A stretch of DNA of 64,000 nucleotides from Enterococcus plantarum (GCF_001730295.1 NZ_MIKA01000010.1:1-64000); one strand, 5' to 3'. Positions 19,372 to 27,195 are shown, counted from the stretch's first letter. Notes: generated by a model from the sequence alone, not told the origin. Made by a program: numbers and translations.

Positions 19372-19389
19372 TGACGGCTTATTTGACGG
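19372..19389. repeat. TGACGG repeats beside the recombinase gene
   Basis: TGACGGCTTA (19372-19381) is followed 12 bp on by TGACGG (19384-19389), just upstream of the recombinase start. The same 10-mer TGACGGCTTA occurs at 18069-18078 beyond the 3' end. They could be arm-type binding sites for the AP2-like domain of the recombinase. Confidence 0.45.
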
Positions 19390-19464
19390 TGTATAAAAAG
19401 CTATAAAAAAATCCATGTATATCAACTTTTTTTCAATTTTGTATAAATTAAATTAAAAAAAGAC

Positions 19465-19500
19465 TTGTTTTTTTGTATGGTTTTTCCTATAATGAATATA
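19465..19500 (+). promoter_or_regulatory. Candidate outward promoter inside the recombinase segment
   Basis: TTGTTT (19465-19470), 17-bp spacer, perfect TATAAT (19488-19493), predicted start near 19500. The transcript would run for ~45 bases and stop at the terminator at 19518-19546. If the segment were inverted, this promoter would point at the WxL operon without a terminator in the way. Confidence 0.6.
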
Positions 19501-19515
19501 GAAAACATCTTATCC

Positions 19516-19532
19516 TTCTTGGTATATAAAAT
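19516..19532. repeat. Right 17-bp inverted repeat flanking the recombinase
   Basis: TTCTTGGTATATAAAAT, exact reverse complement of 17998-18014. Positions 19518-19532 also supply the left half of a terminator stem, while the right half continues into the flank outside the repeat. Confidence 0.75.
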
Positions 19533-19546
19533 ACCAAGATTTTTTT
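19518..19546 (+). terminator. Intrinsic terminator straddling the right inverted repeat
   Basis: CTTGGTAT / ATACCAAG stem with an ATAAA loop, then a T-run (19540-19546) on the plus strand. Because the outer half of the stem lies outside the repeat, a terminator would form here in either orientation of the segment. Confidence 0.85.
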
Positions 19547-19547
19547 A

Positions 19548-20056
19548 TTTTTATACGCTGTTTAACTAATTAATTAACACCTGTTATTTTATTTAGTTTT
19601 TATCATTTCAAAAAAAGTGAATCGCATTTTTTTATACTTCATTTTACAAGTATAAATATACACCATTCTGAATTTTACAATCTTTTATACGGAAAAAACT
19701 AAAAAAAAAAAAAACATTTTTATGCTTTTTTAAAAAAATAATGAATCAGAAACGAGCACTTTCGAAATAAATTTTATTGTTATTTAAACAAGGAAGAAAG
19801 ATTCTTTTTCATTTTTTTCCACCTATGAAAATCAAACAAATTTTGCAAATAAAAAAAGAATATTTTTTAAACTTAAAAATATAAACAAAACGAAATTATA
19901 CAATCATTTCATCTGAACGCATTTTTAATAAAATCACTGTTTCTATACAAAAAAGATGCTGGTAATTTCTTACCAACATCAGAAATAGTAGGAATGAAAG
20001 GTATGCAACAATACTTCATCTTCCACTCATAACTCTTTATATTTTCGTTTCAGGAT
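19548..20056. other. AT-rich intergenic region
   Basis: 509 bp of very AT-rich sequence without a gene on either strand. It holds the terminator of the DUF4822 gene (19949-19980, listed separately). No promoter toward a neighbouring gene is evident. Confidence 0.5.
19949..19980 (-). terminator. Terminator of the DUF4822 gene
   Basis: On the minus strand GATGTTGGTAA pairs with TTACCAGCATC (one mismatch) and is followed by six T. It is about 80 bp after the stop codon. Confidence 0.85.
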
Positions 20057-21424
20057 TTAAAAGTTTTTAAACGTAACACTTTGTTTATTTTTTTCAAAAG
20101 ATATTGATACATTCTCATTGATCAAATACACATTTCCTATTTTTTTAGCTGTAGGATACATTTTTTTGAATGCATTCTCTTTTAAATTGTCGAAGTTAAT
20201 AGTCATAGTATTACTTGTAGCCCCAGCAAAATAAACGTATTCAAATATATTATTTGTACTAATAAATCGTTGAACTTGTTGCGCATTCCCATAAATTCTT
20301 CTTGAATAAGACAGTCTTTCACCATCTAATATTTTTGCTACTTCGTCTGCTGTCATTGAACTCGATAAACCAGATAATGTATACGTATTTTTTTCAATAG
20401 CTTCTTTTACGATAGGATTCAATAATGGATTTTTGTTTTTACGATTAGTAAATTGAGTAACGTCAATTACGGTTTTATCTACTCCAGGCTCCTCTTCTCC
20501 GAAGGTAAAATCTAGTGGAAATTCACCTGTATAACGTTCATGTTCAACCGTAATTGGAATATCATTTCCTTGTGCATCTTTTCCTTGTCTTGTATAAGTG
20601 AAGCGTTGGTCATTTATTTCTGTTAATTCTAATTGTGCACCATAGTTCATTCCTAATGAAAGTGAGGCACGTACTTTATTGTCTCGTACAACATCGAAAT
20701 AACCATAATCTCCTCTTGTTTGTCCAGTAGTTTTGTCAAAAAATTCGTAACGTCCTGTTTGATCATCATAGCGGGCTAATCCTAAATAACTTTGATTATA
20801 AGCTGAAACATCTCTACCTTCTTTGTCTAAAGCGACCGTTCCTTGCCAGATATGATCAGATAAAATTTTTCTACCTTCTTTTGAACGATCAATAGATCCA
20901 GTTTGTGTTGTCAATTCAGGTAATGTGGTTGTAAACTCTAATGCTCCTGCATATGGTACATGTTCTACGATTACCTTTCCATCTGAACCATCCGCTTGTT
21001 TTCCAGTTCTACTGTATGTAAACACATCATTATTTAGTTCCACCATATCTACTGCAACGTTATAGCCTAGTTCAGAAAAAAGAATTCTCTTCTTTCCATC
21101 CTGAGTAATAAAAAAGGTACCACGATCATTACGTGTTTGACCTGTTGTAGCATCAAAAAATTCATAATGATTGCTATTTGCATCGTACTTAGCTAGTCCA
21201 ATAAAATTACTATTTTGACTAGTCACATCATTCCCCTGTTCATCAGTAACGATAGTTCCTTGCCAATTTGTTGAACCTAAAATCTCATTAGGATCTTTTT
21301 GTTGTAAACTATAGTTGATAGAATCAGAATAACCAGTTGCTAATGCTGTGTCAGCTTGCCCAACACTTAATAAGAGTGACGAAGAGAGTACGATGAATCC
21401 AGCGAAAAAAATTTTCTTTTTCAT
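20057..21424 (-). CDS. Secreted protein with two DUF4822 domains
   Basis: 455 residues from the ATG at 21424, chosen for its GGAGG site 7 bases upstream. The signal peptide (1-32) ends in LSVGQADTALATG. Two homologous ~145-residue DUF4822 repeats follow (residues ~38-175 and ~185-325), each starting LGSTNWQGTIV or LSDHIWQGTVA and containing YEFFDATTGQTR or YEFFDKTTGQTR. A C-terminal ~120-residue domain (KTVIDVTQFTNRKN to the end) matches nothing I know. There is no anchor, so the protein is probably released or weakly cell-associated. Function unknown. A tandem 11-bp repeat lies just upstream. Confidence 0.8.
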   Translation of the reverse strand: MKKKIFFAGFIVLSSSLLLSVGQADTALATGYSDSINYSLQQKDPNEILGSTNWQGTIVTDEQGNDVTSQNSNFIGLAKYDANSNHYEFFDATTGQTRNDRGTFFITQDGKKRILFSELGYNVAVDMVELNNDVFTYSRTGKQADGSDGKVIVEHVPYAGALEFTTTLPELTTQTGSIDRSKEGRKILSDHIWQGTVALDKEGRDVSAYNQSYLGLARYDDQTGRYEFFDKTTGQTRGDYGYFDVVRDNKVRASLSLGMNYGAQLELTEINDQRFTYTRQGKDAQGNDIPITVEHERYTGEFPLDFTFGEEEPGVDKTVIDVTQFTNRKNKNPLLNPIVKEAIEKNTYTLSGLSSSMTADEVAKILDGERLSYSRRIYGNAQQVQRFISTNNIFEYVYFAGATSNTMTINFDNLKENAFKKMYPTAKKIGNVYLINENVSISFEKNKQSVTFKNF

Positions 21425-21440
21425 AAAATAACCTCCAATA

Positions 21441-21462
21441 ATTAGTATACTATTAGTATACT
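21441..21462. promoter_or_regulatory. Tandem 11-bp operator-like repeat upstream of the DUF4822 gene
   Basis: ATTAGTATACT is repeated twice head to tail with no gap, each unit containing the palindrome AGTATACT. On the minus strand each copy also supplies a TATACT -10-like box. One helical turn between copies suggests cooperative binding of a regulator over the promoter. Confidence 0.55.
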
Positions 21463-21610
21463 TGTTAAATATAAACAAATTGTAAACAAAACATAAATAA
21501 ATAATAAATTTTATTTATTTTATGAATAATCTAGATTATTTTATCTGAATACACTATCTTTTATTACGATAAGTCGAGAGCTTGATTCGAATTTAAGGAC
21601 TATAGGAAAG

Positions 21611-21650
21611 AGGATGGGACATGACTTATGAGTCACACCCCACCCTTAAG
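21611..21650 (-). terminator. Imperfect inverted repeat after the DUF1542 surface protein gene
   Basis: GGATGGGACATGACT pairs imperfectly with AGTCACACCCCACC. The stem resembles the dispersed hairpin element found elsewhere in the window, but no T-run follows on the minus strand. It is the only terminator-like structure after the gene at 21738. Confidence 0.4.
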
Positions 21651-21737
21651 AAATCCTAGCAAATGTTCTCTGAATTTTTTTTTATTTGTATAGGCTAAAA
21701 CATACGCTTTATTCGTTCACTTATAGATAACAGATCA

Positions 21738-23819
21738 TCATTTTTCCAGACTATTATTTTTTTGTATAACAGTTTTACTTTTTCTATAAGGAAAAAGTAA
21801 TGATGCGCTTAAAGTTAGTAGGATCATACCCCAGAAATTAGGCCAAATTGTTTGATTTGTACCTGTATTAGGTAAAGTCGAAGAACCTAGATTATTTTTT
21901 GATTTTCTAGATTTATTTTCAACATTAGTATTTGGTACTGATTTTGCGTCATTCGTAACGGAATCACTTATGGGCTTCTTAGCCTCTTTTGGATCATCCA
22001 GACTAGTGCCTGGTTTATACTGATTCTTTACTAATATTCGTCCTTTACCTCCTGCTGAATGAATTGCATCCGCGGTTGTACTATTATCAATAGCATTTTT
22101 TGCTTTTTCTGTCTCTGAGTCCACTGCTGCTTTTTGATTTTCCTTTTCTTCTGTGATTAACGTTGGATCATTGTCAATCGCCGTTTTTGTGTCATTCGCA
22201 ATGGAATCAATTTCGGCTTTCTTTACTGCTTTTTGATCGTCCAAGCTCGTTCCTGGTTTGTACTGATCTTTCACTACTGTTTTACCAGTTTCTCCTGCTG
22301 ACTGAATTGTATCCGCGGTTGTGCTATTATCAATGGCATTTTTTGCTTTTTCAGCTTCTGAATCTACTGTTGTTTTTTGATTTTCCTTTTCTTCTGTTGT
22401 TAACGTTTTGTCATTGTCAATCGCCGTTTTTGTGTCATTCGCAATGGAATCAATTTCGGCTTTCTTTGCTGCTTTTTGATCGTCCAAGCTCGTTCCTGGT
22501 TTGTACTGATCTTTCACTACTGTTTTACCAGTTTCTCCTGCTGACTGAATTGCATCCGCGGTTGTACTATTATCAATGGCATTTTTTGCTTTTTCAGCTT
22601 CTGAGTCTACTGTTGTTTTTTGATTTTCCTTTTCTTCTGTTGTTAACGTTGGGTCATTGTCAATCGCCGTTTTTGTGTCATTCGCAATGGAATCAATTTC
22701 GGCTTTCTTTACTGCTTTTTGATCTAGTAATGAGTTCTTCTCTACAACTATCTCGGTCGAAGTTCCCTTTTGACCATTAGTTTCTGGTGTTGCTGTAACT
22801 ATATCTCCTTCTTGAATTTCACTAGTTAAAGGAATTGTAAATGTTCCGTCTTGTCCGACCACACCTTCACCGACTATATTTCCCTCTTTATCTGACACTA
22901 TAATTTTGTCGCCTACTACACCTGTGCCAATAATAACCGTATCACCTTCTTGTAACTTATCTATCGTTGGTTTGTGGGATTCAGCATCAAATGCATAAAT
23001 ATAACTAACTATATTTTGACTATCATCTTGAGAAATTTGCACTTGATCTATCTTTGGATCTTGTATTAATGTATATCCAGGAATTTCAATAGGTTCCCCT
23101 ACAATACTGTACGTTTCAATTGTATCGAAACCTTCTTTGGTCAATGTAGGATAAAGTGTATTTCCTTGTTCATCTTGGTATCGTATCTCAATGGTCTTTT
23201 TCTTTGGTATATATCTTGCATACAGTTGGCCAAATGGGCTAGATACCCCTATCCCTCCAAAATTTTCAACACCAGTTTGAAATGTCCGGCTATTTTGATA
23301 TACTTTTACAAAAGGATCGCCAACATTACTGGTTAATATATATGAAAAAGTAGTCCCATTATCCCCTATGCTGATTGCTGCATCATCTATCACAATTTCA
23401 GTACCATCAGTGGGGATAGCTACTCTGTTGGTTATAATCCCTGTATCAACGGTTAGTTTTGCCCCAAATAACGTTCCGGTAGATTTTTCAACCTCTATTA
23501 TAAAAAGATTATTTTCATCACTTGTGTAGCGATTATAATTAGCATCTATCGTTATATAATTATCAGTATCAGGATCTAAATATTTTTCATATTGAGTTCC
23601 TGTACCTTTGTCTGTAATAATCAATTCTTGGGGTATTTCTTCAGCATAGACAATCATTTCATTAGCTCCTACTAAATGAAAATCAGCAGTACTTGTTCCT
23701 AGGAAAGTGACTGTGAATAAGGCTAATGATACTATCCAAATTTTTTTTCTTTTTCTTTGTTTATATCTAACTTTACTATTACATAATTCAATTTCTTTTA
23801 TTTCTTCAATTTTTTTCAT
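21738..23819 (-). CDS. LPxTG-anchored surface protein with MucBP, Ig-like and DUF1542-like repeats
   Basis: 693 residues. After a basic N-terminus comes a signal helix (~28-45). A unique domain follows (~60-205), then a MucBP-type domain (~208-275, KTIEIRYQDEQGNTLYP), a bacterial Ig-like domain (~278-362, HKPTIDKLQEGDTVIIGTG), and three near-identical 81-residue repeats plus a decayed fourth (~365-630). The repeats are charged and helical (SIANDTKTAIDND, EKAKNAIDNSTTAD), like DUF1542/FIVAR stalks. The C-terminus has LPNTG, a helix (MILLTLSASLLFPY) and RKSK, so sortase attaches it to peptidoglycan. The fourth repeat has lost much similarity (DDPKEAKKPISDSV), showing decay at the end of the array. 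Likely adhesion or a stalk function. Confidence 0.88.
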   Translation of the reverse strand: MKKIEEIKEIELCNSKVRYKQRKRKKIWIVSLALFTVTFLGTSTADFHLVGANEMIVYAEEIPQELIITDKGTGTQYEKYLDPDTDNYITIDANYNRYTSDENNLFIIEVEKSTGTLFGAKLTVDTGIITNRVAIPTDGTEIVIDDAAISIGDNGTTFSYILTSNVGDPFVKVYQNSRTFQTGVENFGGIGVSSPFGQLYARYIPKKKTIEIRYQDEQGNTLYPTLTKEGFDTIETYSIVGEPIEIPGYTLIQDPKIDQVQISQDDSQNIVSYIYAFDAESHKPTIDKLQEGDTVIIGTGVVGDKIIVSDKEGNIVGEGVVGQDGTFTIPLTSEIQEGDIVTATPETNGQKGTSTEIVVEKNSLLDQKAVKKAEIDSIANDTKTAIDNDPTLTTEEKENQKTTVDSEAEKAKNAIDNSTTADAIQSAGETGKTVVKDQYKPGTSLDDQKAAKKAEIDSIANDTKTAIDNDKTLTTEEKENQKTTVDSEAEKAKNAIDNSTTADTIQSAGETGKTVVKDQYKPGTSLDDQKAVKKAEIDSIANDTKTAIDNDPTLITEEKENQKAAVDSETEKAKNAIDNSTTADAIHSAGGKGRILVKNQYKPGTSLDDPKEAKKPISDSVTNDAKSVPNTNVENKSRKSKNNLGSSTLPNTGTNQTIWPNFWGMILLTLSASLLFPYRKSKTVIQKNNSLEK
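22004..22735. repeat. Tandem 243-bp coding repeats
   Basis: Three units of 243 bp (81 codons) in the surface protein gene, nearly identical at nucleotide level. For example, the same 60-bp stretch recurs 243 bp apart starting at 22201 and 22444. Such arrays change copy number by recombination. Confidence 0.85.
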
Positions 23820-24230
23820 GTCAGAATTTATAAATTTCTAACTTTTCCATTGCTTATATTGCCTCACTTATCAGCCTTGTTAGCTCTTCCATTATTTGAA
23901 ATTAACGAAAAAAATAGATTTTTAAATAAGTGAACTATGAACTAATAAATAATACTATTTCTTTATTTTTTCTATATCTAATGAACCCTTATCTTCTGAT
24001 ATTTGTGAATATACCAATGTTTTTTAATACAGAATAATAGAAACCATACAAAAGCAAAGAGTTAATGAATTGCAAGATTCAAAAAAACATTAACTAAGAA
24101 AATCGGCGTCAAACCCGCTTTCCGTTATCTGAATGCTTGCTTAGGATTCACTCGCTTTTTGTTAATTGTCCCAGATTTAAGAAGATATAAGGTAAATAAG
24201 CCAACAAACAAATTTTATTCTCATAATATT
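23820..24230. other. Intergenic region with a possible gene remnant
   Basis: No intact gene. Around 24100-24180 the base composition rises above the AT-rich surroundings, and the minus strand reads NKKRVNPKQAFR, stop, RKAGLTPIFLVN, which looks like a short relic of a coding sequence that I cannot identify. Confidence 0.35.
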
Positions 24231-24283
24231 AAAAAAATAGAAGACCGAAAATCGTAAAAGGATTTTCAGTCTTCTATTTTTTT
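24231..24283. terminator. Strong bidirectional terminator
   Basis: A 23-bp imperfect stem (AATAGAAGAC...GTCTTCTATT) with A-run and T-run on opposite sides. On the minus strand it ends the LPKMG protein mRNA. Confidence 0.9.
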
Positions 24284-24385
24284 GTCTCAAAACTTATGCT
24301 CCAAGCTCTTCATATTAATTGGTTTAATTCTTTGAACTTTCTTAAATCTTAAATAACCTAAGTTCACGGGGCTATGCTTTTTTAA

Positions 24386-25387
24386 CTATTTTGCTTCAAA
24401 ATCTGATTTTCTGTATAGAATTATACTTAGTATAAATATAATCAACAGTAACCCAACACAATACAGAAATAGATCGTCTTTTTCACCCATCTTTGGTAAT
24501 ACATATCTTTCTTTACCTTGGTTTGAATTAGAATATTTCGCGTCACTTACCACTTGATTGCCTTCTGTCGGTTGGTTGATCACTGGTTTGTGGGCTTCTG
24601 GATCAAATGGTTTTTCTGCTACTACTGTTGTGCCTGGTGTTCCTTTTTGTCCATCTGTTTCTGGCGTTCCAGTAATCGTTTCTCCTTTTTCTAAGGGGCG
24701 ATTGACTGGGATTTCAAATTTTCCATTTCCATCTACAGTCCCAGTTTCTAGCTCGTTGCCGTTTCCGTCTGTAATGACGATGGTATCTCCTGGTACGCCT
24801 GTTCCACTTACCACTTGATCTCCCTCTGTTGGTTGGTTGATCACTGGTTTGTGTTCATCCGCATCAAATGGAACCTCAAAAGTATTTGGACCATTCCAAT
24901 ATCCTGCTTGATTTGAGTTATCCTTACTTAACCTGAAGTAAACTGGTATTCCAGCATTCTCTTTGTTACTTAAAAAATTTACTAATTCTGGTACTGATTC
25001 CTTTGGTAAACCAAAATTGGAATTTTCATTTACGATGTCAGTTCTTACAGGCACACTATAAGTTTCAATTTTCCCTGTATTTGCATAATATATTTCTAAT
25101 GTTTTTTTAGAGTAAAATTCACTAGCATCTGTATTATCCGGAAAAACCGCAACCTCAGTTTTACTATTATAAATATTATATAGAAATCCACTGACTAATA
25201 TATCGTAATGATAATCATGAATTTTATTTCCCATTGAAGGTGCCGGATAAGAGATATTTGGCGTTACACTCTCTGCCAAAACCTCTTTTACATTTCCAAA
25301 AAAGAAACTTATAAAACCTATAAAATAAAAAATTTTTTTAAATATTAACAGTTTATTTTTACTTAATTTAGCGAACAAAAAAATCAA
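24386..25387 (-). CDS. Wall-anchored-like Ig protein with degenerate sorting signal (LPKMG)
   Basis: 333 residues. The signal peptide (1-38) ends in VKEVLAES. A ~150-residue unique domain follows, then one full bacterial Ig-like repeat (~178-265, HKPVINQPTEGDQVVSGTG, DTIVITDGNGNELETGTV). A second repeat is truncated after ~18 residues (HKPVINQPTEGNQVVSDAK) and joins directly to the C-terminus. The sorting signal reads LPKMGEKDD, so the Thr that sortase A cleaves after is Met, although the helix (LFLYCVGLLLIIFILSIILY) and the RK tail are intact. The repeat resembles the Ig domain of the gene downstream. The truncated repeat suggests loss of units by recombination. The protein may remain in the membrane rather than on peptidoglycan. 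Confidence 0.8.
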   Translation of the reverse strand: MIFLFAKLSKNKLLIFKKIFYFIGFISFFFGNVKEVLAESVTPNISYPAPSMGNKIHDYHYDILVSGFLYNIYNSKTEVAVFPDNTDASEFYSKKTLEIYYANTGKIETYSVPVRTDIVNENSNFGLPKESVPELVNFLSNKENAGIPVYFRLSKDNSNQAGYWNGPNTFEVPFDADEHKPVINQPTEGDQVVSGTGVPGDTIVITDGNGNELETGTVDGNGKFEIPVNRPLEKGETITGTPETDGQKGTPGTTVVAEKPFDPEAHKPVINQPTEGNQVVSDAKYSNSNQGKERYVLPKMGEKDDLFLYCVGLLLIIFILSIILYRKSDFEAK

Positions 25388-25626
25388 ACCTTTCTAAATT
25401 CTATATTTGCAAGCATCATATCTTAGGAAGCATTTAAAACCAAATGATTTGCAAAAGAAAAAAATGAAAATAGTATAGATTTTGAGTTTCCCCTACCTTA
25501 TTTTTCATTTCTCTATCCAAAAAAAATTTTTTACCAGTTTTAAAACTAGTATTAAAGGTTATCTAGATTTCTTCCACTTGTATTTTTTTTAATTAAAATA
25601 GATATATTTTTTTAAGAAGTGTTTGT

Positions 25627-26016
25627 TTGTGTTGGGAAAAAATTTTTGATATTGCGAAAAATCTAGAGGTTAGTAAAGATGTTATTAAGTATCAAAAAAA
25701 ATTTATTGATAAAAATGAGATTATGTATGAAAATGGACACGTCCTTATTTCAGATAATGGTGTCGATTTAATTAAAAAAAAAATTAAAAAAAGTAAATAT
25801 AATGATAGTTTTGAAAAATATACTCGACTGAAATTAAAATCCATCGAGGATGAACTAAAGTTGATTGGTGAATCAATAACACATACTCAAACGGACTTAG
25901 GTTTATTAGAGCAAATACGTCAAGAATTGAACGAAGATTTTTCTTTCTTGGTACTGTCAGAAGGAAGGTATCATTGTATGGGCAGATTGGCGTTGGAAAT
26001 TTGTAAGATTAAATGA
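25627..26016 (+). CDS. Small regulator-like protein, probably frameshifted near its 3' end
   Basis: 129 residues as read, from a TTG start (25627) without a good ribosome site. Residues 1-55 resemble a DNA-binding winged-helix or helix-turn-helix start (IFDIAKNLEVSKDVIKYQ, then VLISDNGVDLIKKKI), followed by a charged helical stretch. Near 25955-25985 the +1 frame continues as GIIVWADWRWKFVRLNDLLDFLKQK and stops at 26044. That sequence looks more protein-like than the tail of the open frame (SEGRYHCMGRLALEICKIK). I therefore suspect a one-base frameshift, either a real mutation or a sequence error. I do not recognise the family. It is the only plus-strand gene among the surface genes. Confidence 0.45.
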   Translation: MCWEKIFDIAKNLEVSKDVIKYQKKFIDKNEIMYENGHVLISDNGVDLIKKKIKKSKYNDSFEKYTRLKLKSIEDELKLIGESITHTQTDLGLLEQIRQELNEDFSFLVLSEGRYHCMGRLALEICKIK

Positions 26017-26148
26017 TCTATTAGATTTTTTAAAACAGAAATAACTATCATTATTGAGATTGACTACTCCTTATATGTCTTAGAGAAAGGGTGGATACAC
26101 ACAATCTAAATTGATAGTTAAGATCTAACAGACGTCTGCCTCTCTTCG

Positions 26149-26198
26149 GACCCTATATAAATTAAAAATATCTTTTAATTTATATAGGGTCTTTTTTT
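26149..26198 (+). terminator. Strong intrinsic terminator
   Basis: GACCCTATATAAATTAAAA pairs with its complement around a short loop and is followed by seven T on the plus strand. It probably ends transcription from the small gene at 25627. Confidence 0.85.
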
Positions 26199-26244
26199 CC
26201 CTTTTTTTCTATGTTAAAATTACGATTCATATGGAGGGAAAACT

Positions 26245-26643
26245 ATGGTAACTGCAGAAACTATTTTAGAACATACACACGCATATGGTATTTCCACAAT
26301 TAACGAGAATGGATTTCCAAAAACGTTGATTTTGCAATCGATTATGAGCCGATTCAGTTTTGTAACCTTGTATTTTTATTTAGATAAAAATACTGATATT
26401 GTCAAAGATATACAAGCCAATCCAAAAGCGGCAATAGCTTGTTATGCTGAATTTGATGCTGGATATGTCACAACGCTTAACTTAAAAGGTACATTTACAC
26501 TAGTTGAACTAGATGATGTTACAAATATATCGGAAGATTACAAGAGATATGATTCTAACTTGAGCTATGAGAATCCGTGTATTTTATTATTTGAAACACT
26601 AAGTTTTGATATAGAAAAAATAAAAAAATATAGTGGTAAATAA
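26245..26643 (+). CDS. Pyridoxamine 5'-phosphate oxidase-like flavin-binding protein
   Basis: 132 residues with the split-barrel pattern of the PNPOx-like family: an N-terminal helix and strands (AYGISTINENGFPKTLIL), LYFYLDKNTDIVKDIQANPKAAIACYA, then VTTLNLKGTFTLVE. It is shorter than true PdxH and lacks its C-terminal pyridoxal-binding part, so FMN- or F420-like cofactor binding and general redox activity are more likely than vitamin B6 synthesis. AGGGAAAAC precedes the ATG. It is a single-gene unit with its own terminator at 26659-26691. Confidence 0.75.
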   Translation: MVTAETILEHTHAYGISTINENGFPKTLILQSIMSRFSFVTLYFYLDKNTDIVKDIQANPKAAIACYAEFDAGYVTTLNLKGTFTLVELDDVTNISEDYKRYDSNLSYENPCILLFETLSFDIEKIKKYSGK

Positions 26644-26658
26644 GGCTCTATATTTTCT

Positions 26659-26691
26659 GATGTTGGTGAGCAATCATCGACATCTTTTTTT
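26659..26691 (+). terminator. Terminator of the PNPOx-like gene
   Basis: GATGT...ACATC stem with an inner TGA/TCA pair and seven T immediately after, 16 bp past the stop codon. Confidence 0.8.
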
Positions 26692-26864
26692 ATGCAAACT
26701 AATAGAAAGAATACCAAGATTTTTACAGAACTGAGCTTCATAAAATCAATTAAAATAAGAAATTCCTTAGGTCATTCTCAAATCACTTACCCATTGCTTT
26801 TTTCAATCTTATCCTATCTTTTGTCATTCCTTAGATAAAACAAAACTCTAAATTTATACTGAAT

Positions 26865-26945
26865 GAGCATACATTCTTCACTAATCAACGGATTAAACAC
26901 ATTCAACAAAAGAAAACTTTCACTGGGGAAAAATAATTTAACATA
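26865..26945 (+). repeat. Diverged direct repeat, copy 1
   Basis: Shares AATCAACGGATTA and an 18-bp CTGGGGAAAAATAATTTA block with copy 2 at 27117-27195, about 252 bp away. Confidence 0.6.
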
Positions 26946-27116
26946 AAACTAGTTCACCCCATCTAATCCATACTTAAAGATCGATTCATTGCAATTCGTA
27001 TTCTATACCATCAATAATCTATTTTGGATTTACTAAAATTTTACTAGGAAAATCCCCTATATAAGCAATAGAAAATCAATATTTATGAAAAACAAACTTC
27101 TAAAAATACAATTGAT

Positions 27117-27195
27117 GAGTATGTTATCTTCTCAAACCAACGGATTAGACAAATCTATAATAGGAATCTTCCACTGGGGAAAAATAATTTAATCT
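27117..27195 (+). repeat. Diverged direct repeat, copy 2
   Basis: Second copy of the repeat at 26865-26945. This copy reads open over ~28 codons (DEYVIFSNQRIRQIYN), while copy 1 has a stop. Confidence 0.6.

Noticed and set aside
19225-19425. 66-codon minus-strand frame overlapping the recombinase start, considered as an excisionase
   Set aside because: Out of frame with the recombinase and mostly inside its coding sequence; no helix-turn-helix pattern of Xis proteins.
22163-22780. 205-codon open frame on the plus strand opposite the DUF1542 repeats
   Set aside because: It is the complement of the repeat array, Leu/Ser/Phe-rich, repetitive for that reason only, and has no ribosome site.
18242-25400. 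Integrated prophage or conjugative element driven by the recombinase
   Set aside because: No structural, replication, mobilisation or lysis genes are present, and no tRNA or long direct repeat marks att sites.
26130-26139. Palindrome CAGACGTCTG as an operator
   Set aside because: It lies inside a transcript just before a terminator, with no promoter next to it; a 10-bp palindrome alone is not enough.
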